From assembly GCF_963575615.1 (NCBI RefSeq), contig NZ_CAUYTL010000026.1, positions 1 to 50,901 on the forward strand: DNA of 50,901 nucleotides, written 5' to 3'. Origin of the DNA: Listeria_A hofi (GTDB lineage Bacteria > Bacillota > Bacilli > Lactobacillales > Listeriaceae). Every line of letters begins with the position of its first letter. The stretch's first letter is position 1. The notes beneath the pieces are model-generated. The model saw only the letters and a list, made by a program, of their open reading frames with translations, was not told where the DNA came from and made no database searches. The position numbers were made by a program, and so were the translations under genes. This document shows positions 6,960-15,076 of the stretch, in pieces.

Positions 6960-7704
6960 CACTGGATTTGAAAGAGTGCAGCCAGGGACATATGAAGTTT
7001 ATGCGCATGATTTCCAAGTATCTCAAGCACGATCAGGAAATCAAGTATTAAACATGTTTTACACAATACGAGAAGATGTAATTCAACCTCACCAGGGTAA
7101 TAAGCTTAGTTATGATCAGTTTACGCTTACCGAAAAAGCTGAATGGAGATTCAACGCAGCATTAAAATCGGCAGGAGTGCCCCATGGTGTTCCTTATGAG
7201 AGCTTAGAGCAGATCGGCACCGCGCTAATCAACAAAGATTTAAAGGTAATTGTAGAAATGGAAAAGCCTGATCCAGCAAACCCGAACAAGAAACTGTACC
7301 CACAAATTGTTGAGTTTCATCCAACAGACCAACCCAATACACACAATCGCCCAATGCCTACGCTTGTACTAGCCTATCAACAACCGGCTTACAATCAGGG
7401 GCAAAATAATAATAGCAACGGATTTAATCCAGGACAGGTATACAATCATGCGCATCATTTACAAGGGCAACCAGCCATGCCGCCTCAACAGCAACAAGGC
7501 TATAACAGTGCAGCGTTTGGCGCGCCAGCATATCAACCACAATCAGCGCCAGTAACGCCGCCACCACCGTTCCCGCCCGCACCAGCGCCAAATGCTGCAC
7601 AAGGTAATGCAACAGGAACACAACAGTCATTTATGATGCCGCCAAAAGAGGAGCCTAAAAAAGGCGGATTAACCATCGATCCTAACGATTTACCATTCAT
7701 GTAA
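6931..7704 (+). CDS. DUF669 single-strand-DNA-binding-type protein
   Basis: A 257-aa protein with three parts: an N-terminal DUF669 domain (about 1-130; TYEVYAHDFQVSQARSGNQV), a disordered Gln/Asn/Pro-rich linker (about 145-235), and an acidic C-terminal tip DPNDLPFM. That architecture copies bacterial SSB, whose tip (DDxxPF) recruits replication and repair partners. DUF669 proteins lie next to phage recombinases and are thought to act as SSBs. The start overlaps the ATPase gene, with AAGGAG 9 nt upstream. Confidence 0.8.
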   Translation: MPIFTTDHNNTGFERVQPGTYEVYAHDFQVSQARSGNQVLNMFYTIREDVIQPHQGNKLSYDQFTLTEKAEWRFNAALKSAGVPHGVPYESLEQIGTALINKDLKVIVEMEKPDPANPNKKLYPQIVEFHPTDQPNTHNRPMPTLVLAYQQPAYNQGQNNNSNGFNPGQVYNHAHHLQGQPAMPPQQQQGYNSAAFGAPAYQPQSAPVTPPPPFPPAPAPNAAQGNATGTQQSFMMPPKEEPKKGGLTIDPNDLPFM

Positions 7705-7712
7705 GAAATAAA

Positions 7713-7736
7713 TCCAACCAGAGAAATCTGGTTGGA
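7713..7736 (+). other. 10-bp GAAA-tetraloop hairpin between genes
   Basis: TCCAACCAGA-GAAA-TCTGGTTGGA is a perfect inverted repeat with a GNRA loop and no T-run, in the gap between the DUF669 gene and the replication initiator. Its 3' arm region AATCTGGTTGGAA (13 nt) also occurs in the att core at the 3' end of tRNA-Thr. Confidence 0.65.
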
Positions 7737-7758
7737 AAGAATGGAGGTGTGGACGAGA

Positions 7759-8523
7759 TTGAACATTAATTATTTAAAGGAAATCAATGCTTTTCACGAT
7801 TGGCTCGAAATAAATCCAATTAGCTCAACAACACAAAGTTTGTGGTTTCATATTATGAATATCGCAAATAAGTGTAGTTGGCCATCCGAATTTACAATTG
7901 CCAATCCAACGTTACAAGCAAAGTTAGGAATTTCCAGAGGCACGTTAAACGAACACAGAAATATTTTGGTGCAAAAGGGCAGGATTCAATATAAATCTTT
8001 AGGTAGAAATAAAGCAGGTGTATACAAACTCATTTCATTCTATGGTTCAAATAATGAACTAGTAAAAGGGTCTAGTTCAATTATTGAACCCGAGAACAAC
8101 TCGAACCCAACTCCACACCAACCCGAACCCTTACCTTTAGTTAAACTAAACGAAAACGAAACGAAACAAACAGTAGATAATCCATTTCTGTATTACCAGA
8201 AAAAAATTGGTCGTGATCTATCCGGTACAGGAATACAAAAATTAATGAACTGGATTGAACTGGATAAAATGCCCGAGAACTTGATAAGCTATGCGATCGA
8301 CATAACCGCACAGGAATCAAGCAACCCTAAAAAACGAAAAATGAATCCTGAAAGCTATATTGATGGCATTCTGAAAAACTGGTCCCGTGATGGGATTAGA
8401 ACTTTGGATGCAGCTATCGCAGAAAATAAGCCAGATACGGTTGCGAGTGGATCGGATTTTGATTCTATTCTAGAAAAATTAAAAGAGGAGGCGGCGGCAA
8501 GTGGAACTAATGCAGGCATATGA
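7759..8523 (+). CDS. DnaD-like phage replication initiator
   Basis: A 254-aa protein with an N-terminal winged helix (about 1-95; LWFHIMNIANKCSW, KLGISRGTLNEHRN), a low-complexity Asn/Pro/Glu linker, and a C-terminal DnaD/DnaB_2 domain (about 140-220; FLYYQKKIGRDLSGTGIQKL, then SYIDGILKNW). Such proteins bind the phage origin and load helicase. The start is TTG at 7759, with GGAGGTG 9 nt upstream; upstream in-frame codons lie in the Shine-Dalgarno or hairpin. The linker region holds an origin-like repeat cluster. Helicase loader and DnaB genes follow. Confidence 0.85.
   Translation: MNINYLKEINAFHDWLEINPISSTTQSLWFHIMNIANKCSWPSEFTIANPTLQAKLGISRGTLNEHRNILVQKGRIQYKSLGRNKAGVYKLISFYGSNNELVKGSSSIIEPENNSNPTPHQPEPLPLVKLNENETKQTVDNPFLYYQKKIGRDLSGTGIQKLMNWIELDKMPENLISYAIDITAQESSNPKKRKMNPESYIDGILKNWSRDGIRTLDAAIAENKPDTVASGSDFDSILEKLKEEAAASGTNAGI
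8045..8130. repeat. Origin-like repeat cluster inside the initiator gene
   Basis: Two 15-bp palindromic repeats, GTTCAAATAATGAAC (8045-8059) and GTTCAATTATTGAAC (8075-8089), match at 13 of 15 positions and are spaced exactly 30 bp. Three GAACCC copies follow at 8086, 8103 and 8125, then an A-rich stretch to about 8175. Phage initiator genes commonly carry their own origin in the linker-coding part; this is the best ori candidate in the window. Confidence 0.6.
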
Positions 8524-8971
8524 GCTAATAGAAATGATTTCAAGTGCGTATATTAATTTTAAAAAAACAAGCGATGAAAAGACATTGCGTTTATGGTCTG
8601 ATTTCTTGGTAGATGCTGATTATGAGAAATCTAAAGCAGCATTAAAACAACACATCAAGACAAAGAAATTTGCACCGTCCCTTGCTGATTTTTCAATACC
8701 AATCAATGCTGATTTGGAAAATTCTCAAGCAGAAATGAAGGCGTGGGAAATCATTGAACAGAGCGTTGCAAAAGAGATGCAGAACTATGTACCGCCTGAT
8801 GTTGAAAAGATGCCAATTAGTGATGAATTAAAGCAATATTTAAAAGCTAATAGGCGGAATGTAAGCACTCCATTTAAATCAAAATTAACTGCGGAACAGG
8901 AACAAGAACGAAAAGTATTTTTACAACACCAGATTGATGAATTAGCCAAACGAGAGGAGAACAGCCAATGA
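8501..8971 (+). CDS. Helicase loader (G39P-like)
   Basis: A 156-aa protein resembling the N-terminal domain of SPP1 G39P-type loaders: helical bundle pattern YELIEMISSAYINFKK and then LWSDFLVDADYEKSKAALKQ, ending in a basic, disordered tail (EQEQERKVFLQHQIDELAKR). Loaders of this type bind the replicative helicase and deliver it to the initiator-bound origin. It overlaps the initiator by 23 bp and the DnaB gene by 4 bp, completing an initiator-loader-helicase set. The start is GTG at 8501, with GAGGAGG 9 nt upstream. Confidence 0.75.
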   Translation: MELMQAYELIEMISSAYINFKKTSDEKTLRLWSDFLVDADYEKSKAALKQHIKTKKFAPSLADFSIPINADLENSQAEMKAWEIIEQSVAKEMQNYVPPDVEKMPISDELKQYLKANRRNVSTPFKSKLTAEQEQERKVFLQHQIDELAKREENSQ

Positions 8972-10236
8972 ATAATTTTACATCAAATGAGGCTGAACAA
9001 GCGGTTTTAGGTGCTGTTCTTCTTGATCCAAATATTTTTCCAGAAATTAATTTGCAACCAGAATATTTTTTCACCCCGTTTCATGGCGAAGTTTTTAAAG
9101 CTATGCAACATCTTCATGAGAACAATATACCCATTGATATCATAAGTTTGTTCCAGCAACTAGGCGGGAATGATTTGGTCTATTTGACCGAATTATCAGG
9201 TGTTACACCCACAACTGCAAATGTTGCCTATTATGCTAAAACGATTAAGGATGCATTTTTCAAGCGTAAGAAGCATACGATAGCTTCGAAATATATAAAC
9301 GAACCTAACGAAGATAACGAACAAGCTTTGAGGGAAGCTCTTTTGCTTGAAGATGATAACGAGACGGATCAGCAACGCGGTTTTCTGGATGTTGGGAACA
9401 AATTAGTTGAAAAGATTTTTGATGAAGGTACCGCTAAAAATGAAACGATGTCAACTGGATATCTTCACTTGGATAAGGTACTAGGCGGTTTGCAACATGA
9501 AGAATTGGTTATTGTAGCTGCTCGTCCATCGGTTGGTAAAACTGCTTTTGCGTTAAATATTGGTTTTAATGTTGCCAATTGCGAAGAAGGTGCTGTTAGT
9601 ATATTCAGTGCTGAAATGTCAAAGGAAAAAATCACTTATCGACTCCTTAGCAATTTAATGGCTATCGATGCATCTGTTTGGAAAGACCCTTACAATCGCT
9701 TATCCGTAGAGGATAAGGACAGAGCTTTGAGAGCTTTTACTCATATTAGCAAACGACCTCTAAACATCGTTGATAAGTCAGGGCCTAGTTTGTTAGATGT
9801 GGAGAAAGAGATTATTCAAAATAAAAAGGATTATCCGGATTTAAAGCAATTGATCATTATTGATTATTTGGGCTTGATGTCAGCAGTTGGAAAATTTGAA
9901 AGACATGATTTGAAGATAGGTGCCATTACAAGCGGATTAAAGAGTTTGGCGCGCAAATATCACGTCTGCATCATATTGTTATCCCAGCTTTCTCGTGGTG
10001 TCGAGAATCGGCAAGATAAGCGTCCGATGCTCTCGGATATTAGAGATTCCGGCAATATTGAACAAGATGCCGATAAAGTTGCGTTTCTGTATCGTGATGA
10101 TTATTACGATAGGAATAGCGAATTGAATGGCATCATTGAAATCATTGTAGCAAAAAATCGCGATGGCACAACTGGCACCGTAAATCTTGCCTTTATGAAG
10201 AAGTTCAGTAAGTTTAATTCCTTAACTGTTAATTGA
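8968..10236 (+). CDS. Replicative DNA helicase, DnaB family
   Basis: A 422-aa hexameric-helicase-type protein. The N-terminal collar domain opens with SNEAEQAVLGAVLLDPN. The RecA-like domain has Walker A ARPSVGKT (185-192), Walker B LIIIDYLGLM (about 291-300), and the arginine-containing DnaB motif LSDIRDSGNIEQDADKVAFL. It unwinds the fork during phage replication. It overlaps the loader gene by 4 bp. Slightly shorter than host DnaB (about 440-450 aa), mainly in the linker. Confidence 0.95.
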   Translation: MNNFTSNEAEQAVLGAVLLDPNIFPEINLQPEYFFTPFHGEVFKAMQHLHENNIPIDIISLFQQLGGNDLVYLTELSGVTPTTANVAYYAKTIKDAFFKRKKHTIASKYINEPNEDNEQALREALLLEDDNETDQQRGFLDVGNKLVEKIFDEGTAKNETMSTGYLHLDKVLGGLQHEELVIVAARPSVGKTAFALNIGFNVANCEEGAVSIFSAEMSKEKITYRLLSNLMAIDASVWKDPYNRLSVEDKDRALRAFTHISKRPLNIVDKSGPSLLDVEKEIIQNKKDYPDLKQLIIIDYLGLMSAVGKFERHDLKIGAITSGLKSLARKYHVCIILLSQLSRGVENRQDKRPMLSDIRDSGNIEQDADKVAFLYRDDYYDRNSELNGIIEIIVAKNRDGTTGTVNLAFMKKFSKFNSLTVN

Positions 10237-10287
10237 AAACCCAGCCATTAGGCTTTCACATACAACCAAATTTAGGAGGAATGAAAA

Positions 10288-10686
10288 ATGGAAACTAAAC
10301 AGGTTAAGTTAGACGAAATTGCAGACGGTGCAGCACCAGCATTGTTCGAAAAAGCTGCGGAGGCAGTTATGGAAAACATCTATAATCCTAATACGGACGC
10401 GACTAAAAAGCGAAAGGTAACGCTCGAATTTGTTTTCACACCAGGTAAAAAGCGCGATCAGTCAACAGTTAGTGTTCAAGCTAAAACAACGCTACAGCCA
10501 ATTGTACCAGTTGAAACAACTGTTATTATTGGCGTAGCAAACGATGGCAAGGTTGTAAGTAATGAATTGAAATCAGGTGCTATCGGCCAGGGATATATGG
10601 ATGTCGAAACTGGCGAAGTGAAAGATGATACCGGCAAACCGGTTGCTGCTGATGGCAAAGTTTTAGACTTAAGACAAACAAAATAA
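10288..10686 (+). CDS. Phage protein of the 'replication terminator protein' group
   Basis: A 132-aa protein with an N-terminal helix (LFEKAAEAVMENIYNPNTDA) and a beta-rich body (KKRKVTLEFVFTPGKKRD). Proteins of this look are commonly annotated 'replication terminator protein' in Bacillus, Paenibacillus and Listeria phages, a label with little experimental support. The gene directly follows the helicase with a good GGAGG site. Likely soluble and early-expressed. Confidence 0.55.
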   Translation: METKQVKLDEIADGAAPALFEKAAEAVMENIYNPNTDATKKRKVTLEFVFTPGKKRDQSTVSVQAKTTLQPIVPVETTVIIGVANDGKVVSNELKSGAIGQGYMDVETGEVKDDTGKPVAADGKVLDLRQTK

Positions 10687-10710
10687 TGAAAATATTGGAG
10701 GAATAGACAA

Positions 10711-11415
10711 ATGGAAAAAGATGCATTGCAATACTTAGTGGAGCTGAACAAAGAATATGAGGTTGTGGATGGGAGAGTATTTATTGATCCTGATTTGCGT
10801 GAGGTCAGAAAAGAGACGGCTGCACCATTTGGAATCAGCACGTTATCAGGCTTAGTAAATTATATTCAATCAGAATTTGATGGTGATGATACGGTAATGG
10901 TCCAAGTCGTATCTCCTAAAAAAGTACGGGTTCTAGGGCAAATGAACGCCAATAAAGAGAGAGATAAATTTGTTAATGTGGAAGCTATTGTGCCGGAATT
11001 TGATTATGGAAGATTCCATGATATGGAGGATTTCAATATAAAACTTCAATCGCTATTTTTACCAGGGCTGGACCGTGACGTTATTTTGCAAGTAGTGGGC
11101 AATGTTAAAGAGGAAGATGTGAGAAGTTATGGGGATAACGGCGTTTCTCAAAGTGTGGTAGCAAGTACCGGTATCGCGAACGTTGAAAACATTTTAGTGC
11201 CGAACCCAGTTAAACTTGCGCCATATCGAACATTTACGGAAGTTGAACAACCAGAATCGCTATTTGTATTCAGAATGCAAGACGGTCCGCGTGCAGCATT
11301 GTTTGAAGCAGACGGAGGGGCTTGGAAGAACCAAGCCATTAAGGCTATTGAAACTTTCCTAAAAGATAAATTAAGCACGGATATAGAAAATGGCCGCGTT
11401 CACGTAATCGCCTAA
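10711..11415 (+). CDS. DUF2303-like phage protein
   Basis: A 234-aa protein. The C-terminal segment YRTFTEVEQPESLFVFRMQD followed by ALFEADGGAWK matches my memory of the DUF2303 (YfdQ) family of phage proteins, whose function is unknown. It forms a pair with the preceding 132-aa gene (24-bp gap), and the same pairing occurs in other phages. GGAGG lies 8 nt before the ATG. No catalytic motif is recognisable. Confidence 0.5.
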   Translation: MEKDALQYLVELNKEYEVVDGRVFIDPDLREVRKETAAPFGISTLSGLVNYIQSEFDGDDTVMVQVVSPKKVRVLGQMNANKERDKFVNVEAIVPEFDYGRFHDMEDFNIKLQSLFLPGLDRDVILQVVGNVKEEDVRSYGDNGVSQSVVASTGIANVENILVPNPVKLAPYRTFTEVEQPESLFVFRMQDGPRAALFEADGGAWKNQAIKAIETFLKDKLSTDIENGRVHVIA

Positions 11416-11422
11416 TAATACG

Positions 11423-11440
11423 AGGGCGGGAAACCGCCCT
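11423..11440 (+). other. GC-rich GAAA-tetraloop hairpin
   Basis: AGGGCGG-GAAA-CCGCCCT, 6 bp after the preceding stop codon and without a T-run. It is the second intercistronic GNRA-capped hairpin in this operon after 7713-7736, and probably protects or punctuates the mRNA. Confidence 0.6.
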
Positions 11441-11467
11441 TAAAGATGAATGAAGGAGAGTGTAGAA

Positions 11468-12154
11468 ATGGAAGAAGTATTGCACTTTAAAGTTGATCCG
11501 CTATGGATCATTAGAACAATGCTACAAATTCATGTTGAAAATGTGTTAGAAGATCAGTTATCAGAGGCTGAAACGTATGCACTTTATGCTTGTATTCAAG
11601 AGCTAACGGATGAGGAGACAGAGGCATTAGGACATGAATATGGAAGGATTAACAATCTTGATTTTGTTAGTTTATCAGGCACGGTAGAACAACGAGAGGC
11701 ATTTTACAAAATTCTCATTGAGACGGATCGCTATAAAAAATTGCTATTTGAAAATCAATGTCAAGGATATGCAGGCATGGGCGTTGCTGATATTTTAGCG
11801 AAAAAATTCTACCCGTGCGCTTTCGCGGAACATTGGAAAACGCTAATGCGAATTATGGAAGAAGAGTATTGGGAAATGGATACCGAGGATACTAAAGAAA
11901 TGGATGCCTTCATACTAAACAATTTTGAACTTGTCGGGGGTACAGAAGAAATCGAACATTATACTAAGGATAAAACCAGAGATAGGTTTTCCATTATCAA
12001 TTTACACAAAAAAATGAACAAAAAGCAGCAAGACCTACAAATGATGCGGGATTCATTAATTCATGCTGCGTACTCTAAAAAGTCAGAGTTAGATGGTAAG
12101 TCATATAAGGAGATAGAAGCAATGTACGGCCAAATGCGCGCTGAAATTGATTAA
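11468..12154 (+). CDS. Hypothetical phage protein (228 aa)
   Basis: An acidic, mostly helical soluble protein with two cysteines in the N-terminal half (ALYACIQ, ENQCQGYAGMG) and a charged helical C-terminus (NLHKKMNKKQQDLQMMRDSL). No family recognised. The start is ATG 11468, with AAGGAGAG 7-8 nt upstream; the in-frame codon at 11450 has no such site. Confidence 0.6.
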   Translation: MEEVLHFKVDPLWIIRTMLQIHVENVLEDQLSEAETYALYACIQELTDEETEALGHEYGRINNLDFVSLSGTVEQREAFYKILIETDRYKKLLFENQCQGYAGMGVADILAKKFYPCAFAEHWKTLMRIMEEEYWEMDTEDTKEMDAFILNNFELVGGTEEIEHYTKDKTRDRFSIINLHKKMNKKQQDLQMMRDSLIHAAYSKKSELDGKSYKEIEAMYGQMRAEID

Positions 12155-12169
12155 GGGGGGGCTTGTTTT

Positions 12170-12349
12170 ATGAAAATTGCTATAACGGTTGTTATGGTTG
12201 TCGGGGTATTCGTGCAAATGTATTTAATGTTTAGGATGCTGCGGAATTACAGAGATGGCGAGGATGTAATTCATCTTGTAATACCAATTTTGATAATAAC
12301 AGCAGTTACACTATTACTTAATAATATTAGTAGGCTTGTATTTGATTAA
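12170..12349 (+). CDS. Small two-helix membrane protein (59 aa)
   Basis: ATG 12170 encodes two hydrophobic helices (IAITVVMVVGVFVQMYLMF and LVIPILIITAVTLLLNN) separated by a short charged loop RNYRDGEDV. GGGGGG lies 9 nt upstream. It is the fourth tiny membrane protein of the early and accessory region. Function unknown. Confidence 0.65.
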   Translation: MKIAITVVMVVGVFVQMYLMFRMLRNYRDGEDVIHLVIPILIITAVTLLLNNISRLVFD

Positions 12350-12377
12350 CATGAACCTTGTAGAGGAGGAATAGCAT

Positions 12378-12848
12378 ATGCCTATTAAAACAGGCGATTA
12401 TGTTGTAATGCATACGGTAGCGGAGTCAGAGAAGCACAAAGGATTGTTATGGAAAGTGATAAGTGAGCCCTACATGGTAGGAAAGCGAGAAATGGTATTC
12501 CTTGAAGGTTATAGAGGCTCGTTCGCAACACAGTATCTGCAAGTGGTTGAATACGATCCGATGAATGACTTAAACGAGATTCACAGGCGAATAGATAAGC
12601 TGAATGAAGTTAAACAGATACAGGGCCGAAAAGGAAATTATGATTATGATTCTGGTAATTGCGGAATATACAACGGTTTAGAACTGGCTGCATCGATTCT
12701 GGAAAGACGAGACGCCAATTTTGCGAACAGGATTGTTTGCAAGCAGTGTAACTCGATCAACTATTTCATGGACGATGAGCAGCAAGAAAAATGCAAATGG
12801 TGTAAATGGCCGTTTGAGGAGGAAAATATCCATGACAAAAAGATATAG
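12378..12848 (+). CDS. Hypothetical protein with C-terminal zinc-ribbon-like cysteines
   Basis: A 156-aa protein with an N-terminal beta-rich segment (TGDYVVMHTVAESEKHKG) and a C-terminal CKQC ... CKWC pair (CxxC-x22-CxxC) that would bind zinc. Probably a small nucleic-acid-binding or adaptor protein of the accessory region; no named family. GAGGAGG lies 8 nt upstream of the ATG. Confidence 0.6.
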   Translation: MPIKTGDYVVMHTVAESEKHKGLLWKVISEPYMVGKREMVFLEGYRGSFATQYLQVVEYDPMNDLNEIHRRIDKLNEVKQIQGRKGNYDYDSGNCGIYNGLELAASILERRDANFANRIVCKQCNSINYFMDDEQQEKCKWCKWPFEEENIHDKKI

Positions 12849-13053
12849 AATACACAGAAAATTAGTCTACTTTACGGTAGTTTGTGAGAATGAACAGTTT
12901 CCAATGTCATTAATAGTTCGAGCGAAAAAAGCAACTCTTGGAAGTGACGACCTCATAGAGATGCAGGATAGGATGATAAAGAGCGTAGTAAAAAATGAAG
13001 ATATTAATAAGGGGGATGTTATTGTTAGGATTTTGAGCCTATGCTCATTGTAA
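12832..13053 (+). CDS. Hypothetical protein (73 aa)
   Basis: Starts at ATG 12832, which has GAGGAGG 9 nt upstream, and overlaps the previous gene by 17 bp. The N-terminus is basic (MTKRYRIHRKLVYFTVVCEN), the C-terminus strand-rich. No recognisable domain. Confidence 0.5.
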   Translation: MTKRYRIHRKLVYFTVVCENEQFPMSLIVRAKKATLGSDDLIEMQDRMIKSVVKNEDINKGDVIVRILSLCSL

Positions 13054-13078
13054 TTATTTTTAGAAATTAATTTAATTA

Positions 13079-13092
13079 GGTCGAAATCGACC
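13079..13092. other. Palindrome GGTCGA-AA-TCGACC
   Basis: A perfect 6-bp inverted repeat in the 64-bp gap before the next gene. It could be a small mRNA hairpin or a protein-binding site; nothing around it decides. Confidence 0.35.
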
Positions 13093-13117
13093 AGTTTAGA
13101 ATTGGAGGAGTATAAAA

Positions 13118-13753
13118 ATGAGTCATTTTACAGTAGCGGTAGTAACTAAAACAGGAGCATTAGAGGAAGTGGAAAAGCTTCTAGCACCCTTTGATGAGGG
13201 AATAGAAGTTCCACACTACAAGACGAAGGCGGATATTATAAAAAAAGGTCGTGCATCCATTGAATCGTATAAACATGGGATATATCAGGAATACCTAAAT
13301 GATCCACAAAAGTATTTAGATGGTTGTAATAACGACTCCCATGCTAATTATATATCAGTTGAATTTCCTAAGAAATTAGAATGGACGGATGAAGAAGTAT
13401 ACGCAGATGAAATTAAATGGGAAGAGGAGGAAAATATCCAAGCTAACGGTTCAGTATTTTCAAGTTATAATCCTAAATCGAAATGGGACTGGTATCAAGT
13501 CGGAGGACGTTGGAGCAATCATCTGACTTTAAAGGATGGTACAACTGCGGACACTGCAAAAATTGAAAATCTCAATTTACCAATAAAAGAGACTTTTGCA
13601 TTACTTACACCAGATGGGGACTGGCATGAACGCGGGAAAATGGGATGGTGGGCCATCGTTACAGATACGAACCACAATTACAGTGAGGAATACAATAAAT
13701 TGATATTAAAACATGAAGATTGTTTTGTTACAATAGTTGACTGCCATATCTAA
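13118..13753 (+). CDS. Conserved phage protein with a KWDWYQVGGRW motif
   Basis: A 211-aa protein. It begins MSHFTVAVVTKTG and contains a Trp-rich block KWDWYQVGGRWSNHL at about residues 127-141, then DWHERGKMGWWAIV. I have the impression of a widespread family with this motif in phages and actinobacteria, without known function. Ends in a Cys/His-containing tail (FVTIVDCHI). GGAGGAG lies 8 nt before the ATG. The dense aromatic conserved block suggests a ligand-binding or enzymatic pocket. Confidence 0.55.
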   Translation: MSHFTVAVVTKTGALEEVEKLLAPFDEGIEVPHYKTKADIIKKGRASIESYKHGIYQEYLNDPQKYLDGCNNDSHANYISVEFPKKLEWTDEEVYADEIKWEEEENIQANGSVFSSYNPKSKWDWYQVGGRWSNHLTLKDGTTADTAKIENLNLPIKETFALLTPDGDWHERGKMGWWAIVTDTNHNYSEEYNKLILKHEDCFVTIVDCHI

Positions 13754-13779
13754 TTTAAAAATATGTTGGAGGTAATGGA

Positions 13780-13995
13780 ATGATTGAAAAACAGTTTGAT
13801 ACAGATAATAAAACGGTGACACTTGAAATGGACATGACAATAGACGATGCAACAGTATTTGAGGCAGGCATGCAATATAAGGTTAATGAAGGCGGATTTA
13901 TTCAAAATGAAAATGGTAGCAATATTCATATAGTGGACATATTTGTGCCGTTTCGTGTAGATGTTGCTTTTGCGGAAACCGAGGAGGTGGAGTAA
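13780..13995 (+). CDS. Hypothetical protein (71 aa)
   Basis: A small acidic, beta-rich protein (KTVTLEMDMTIDDATVFEAG). No motif recognised. GGAGG lies upstream. It is followed immediately by the next gene, whose Shine-Dalgarno lies in its last codons. Confidence 0.55.
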   Translation: MIEKQFDTDNKTVTLEMDMTIDDATVFEAGMQYKVNEGGFIQNENGSNIHIVDIFVPFRVDVAFAETEEVE

Positions 13996-13996
13996 T

Positions 13997-14266
13997 TTGG
14001 ATATGAACGATATAGTAAATAATGCTATTCATTCACAAGAAGAAATGTTTGGCTGGCTCGCATCATTAGAAAATTACGATAAGGTGACGATTGAAAGGCG
14101 CGATGGTAATAAAATCGAGGCTATAGCCCGCCGCGAAATAGGGATTGAAGAAATGAATTCCGCAACAACAATAAGGTTTAGAAATTCCATGTGGTTCACT
14201 AACGTTCGTGTTAACGGAAAAGAACTCATGGTGAAAAACGGTATGGGGGTTGACGATAGTGACTGA
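13997..14266 (+). CDS. Hypothetical protein (89 aa)
   Basis: The start is taken as TTG 13997, 6 nt after GAGGAGGTGG; ATG 14003 is the alternative. The protein carries a beta-rich middle (YDKVTIERRDGNKIEAIARR) and an acidic end. No family recognised. Confidence 0.5.
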   Translation: MDMNDIVNNAIHSQEEMFGWLASLENYDKVTIERRDGNKIEAIARREIGIEEMNSATTIRFRNSMWFTNVRVNGKELMVKNGMGVDDSD

Positions 14267-14495
14267 ATTACAACCAATCTGCCAATCGTGTGATGAAAAA
14301 TTTGTGAAGTGGGACGAGATTGTCATTTTTCGAGGCATTGCTTATCACAAGGATTGCTTACATGAAGTTCCTGGCGTATCTTCTTATTTTGATAAAAGTT
14401 TACAGCAAGAATTTTTAGGTACAGGGGAAGATGCGGACTTCGAAGGCGATGCGTACGAACATTTCGAGGGATTAGAGGAGGAAGAAGCAGAATGA
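14259..14495 (+). CDS. Small Cys/His zinc-binding-type protein
   Basis: A 78-aa protein from GTG 14259 (GGGGG 9 nt upstream). CQSC near the N-terminus and HKDC about 20 residues later form a C-x2-C ... H-x2-C pattern typical of LIM- or treble-clef-like zinc sites. The C-terminal third is strongly acidic (EDADFEGDAYEHFEG). Overlaps both neighbours slightly. Confidence 0.5.
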   Translation: MTELQPICQSCDEKFVKWDEIVIFRGIAYHKDCLHEVPGVSSYFDKSLQQEFLGTGEDADFEGDAYEHFEGLEEEEAE

Positions 14496-14872
14496 TTTAT
14501 AAACTAAAACACCATGCAGGCGAAACCGTGGGCTTCGAGGCAGGGGCGCCCGCAGGTAAAATTGTAGAAGCTTTGGAAGTCGCGGTTGCTGCTGTAATAG
14601 TCAACTATGGTCCGTCTGCGGATTTGAGTAACACGGAGTTGGTGGAGATACTGCACAGAGGAATGTCCAAGTACGGCGTGAAACGTATAGAGACCGATAA
14701 GCAATACTTTGGTGTTGAGATTGATATGTTTGACTTGTACGAGTCTATCGCTGCCGATATTGGTGCGATTGAGTCTAAACGAAACATTTATAAATTTCAT
14801 CAAAGTATTGCAGCTATAGCCTGCACGGTCTATATGGAAGGGCTAATACATTCATCAAAGGAGGCGGAGTAG
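14492..14872 (+). CDS. Hypothetical protein (126 aa)
   Basis: A soluble helical protein with a central repeat-like hydrophobic stretch (EALEVAVAAVIVNYG). No recognised domain. It overlaps the previous gene by 4 bp (ATGA-type), and its last codons (AAGGAGGCGGAG) supply the next gene's Shine-Dalgarno. Confidence 0.55.
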   Translation: MIYKLKHHAGETVGFEAGAPAGKIVEALEVAVAAVIVNYGPSADLSNTELVEILHRGMSKYGVKRIETDKQYFGVEIDMFDLYESIAADIGAIESKRNIYKFHQSIAAIACTVYMEGLIHSSKEAE

Positions 14873-15076
14873 TTGAATATCATAAAAAAAGGTGATGTTG
14901 TCAAAGCAAAAATCTTAACATTTCTTATAGAGCCAAACGGCAGCCTAGCTACGCATAACAAGGGCTCAAAGTTCCGAGTGACAAAAATATACAATTCGAA
15001 AATGCTAAAAGTTAAATCGCTATCAGGAATTGACGAGGGAACTGTTTTAGTTTCGAGTATTGAGGTGATGGGATGA
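14873..15076 (+). CDS. Small SH3-like hypothetical protein (67 aa)
   Basis: TTG start at 14873 with AAGGAGG 8 nt upstream. The protein is strand-rich (KKGDVVKAKILTFL, SKFRVTKIYNSKMLKVKSL), reminiscent of small SH3-like barrels. Overlaps the next gene by 4 bp. Confidence 0.5.
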   Translation: MNIIKKGDVVKAKILTFLIEPNGSLATHNKGSKFRVTKIYNSKMLKVKSLSGIDEGTVLVSSIEVMG

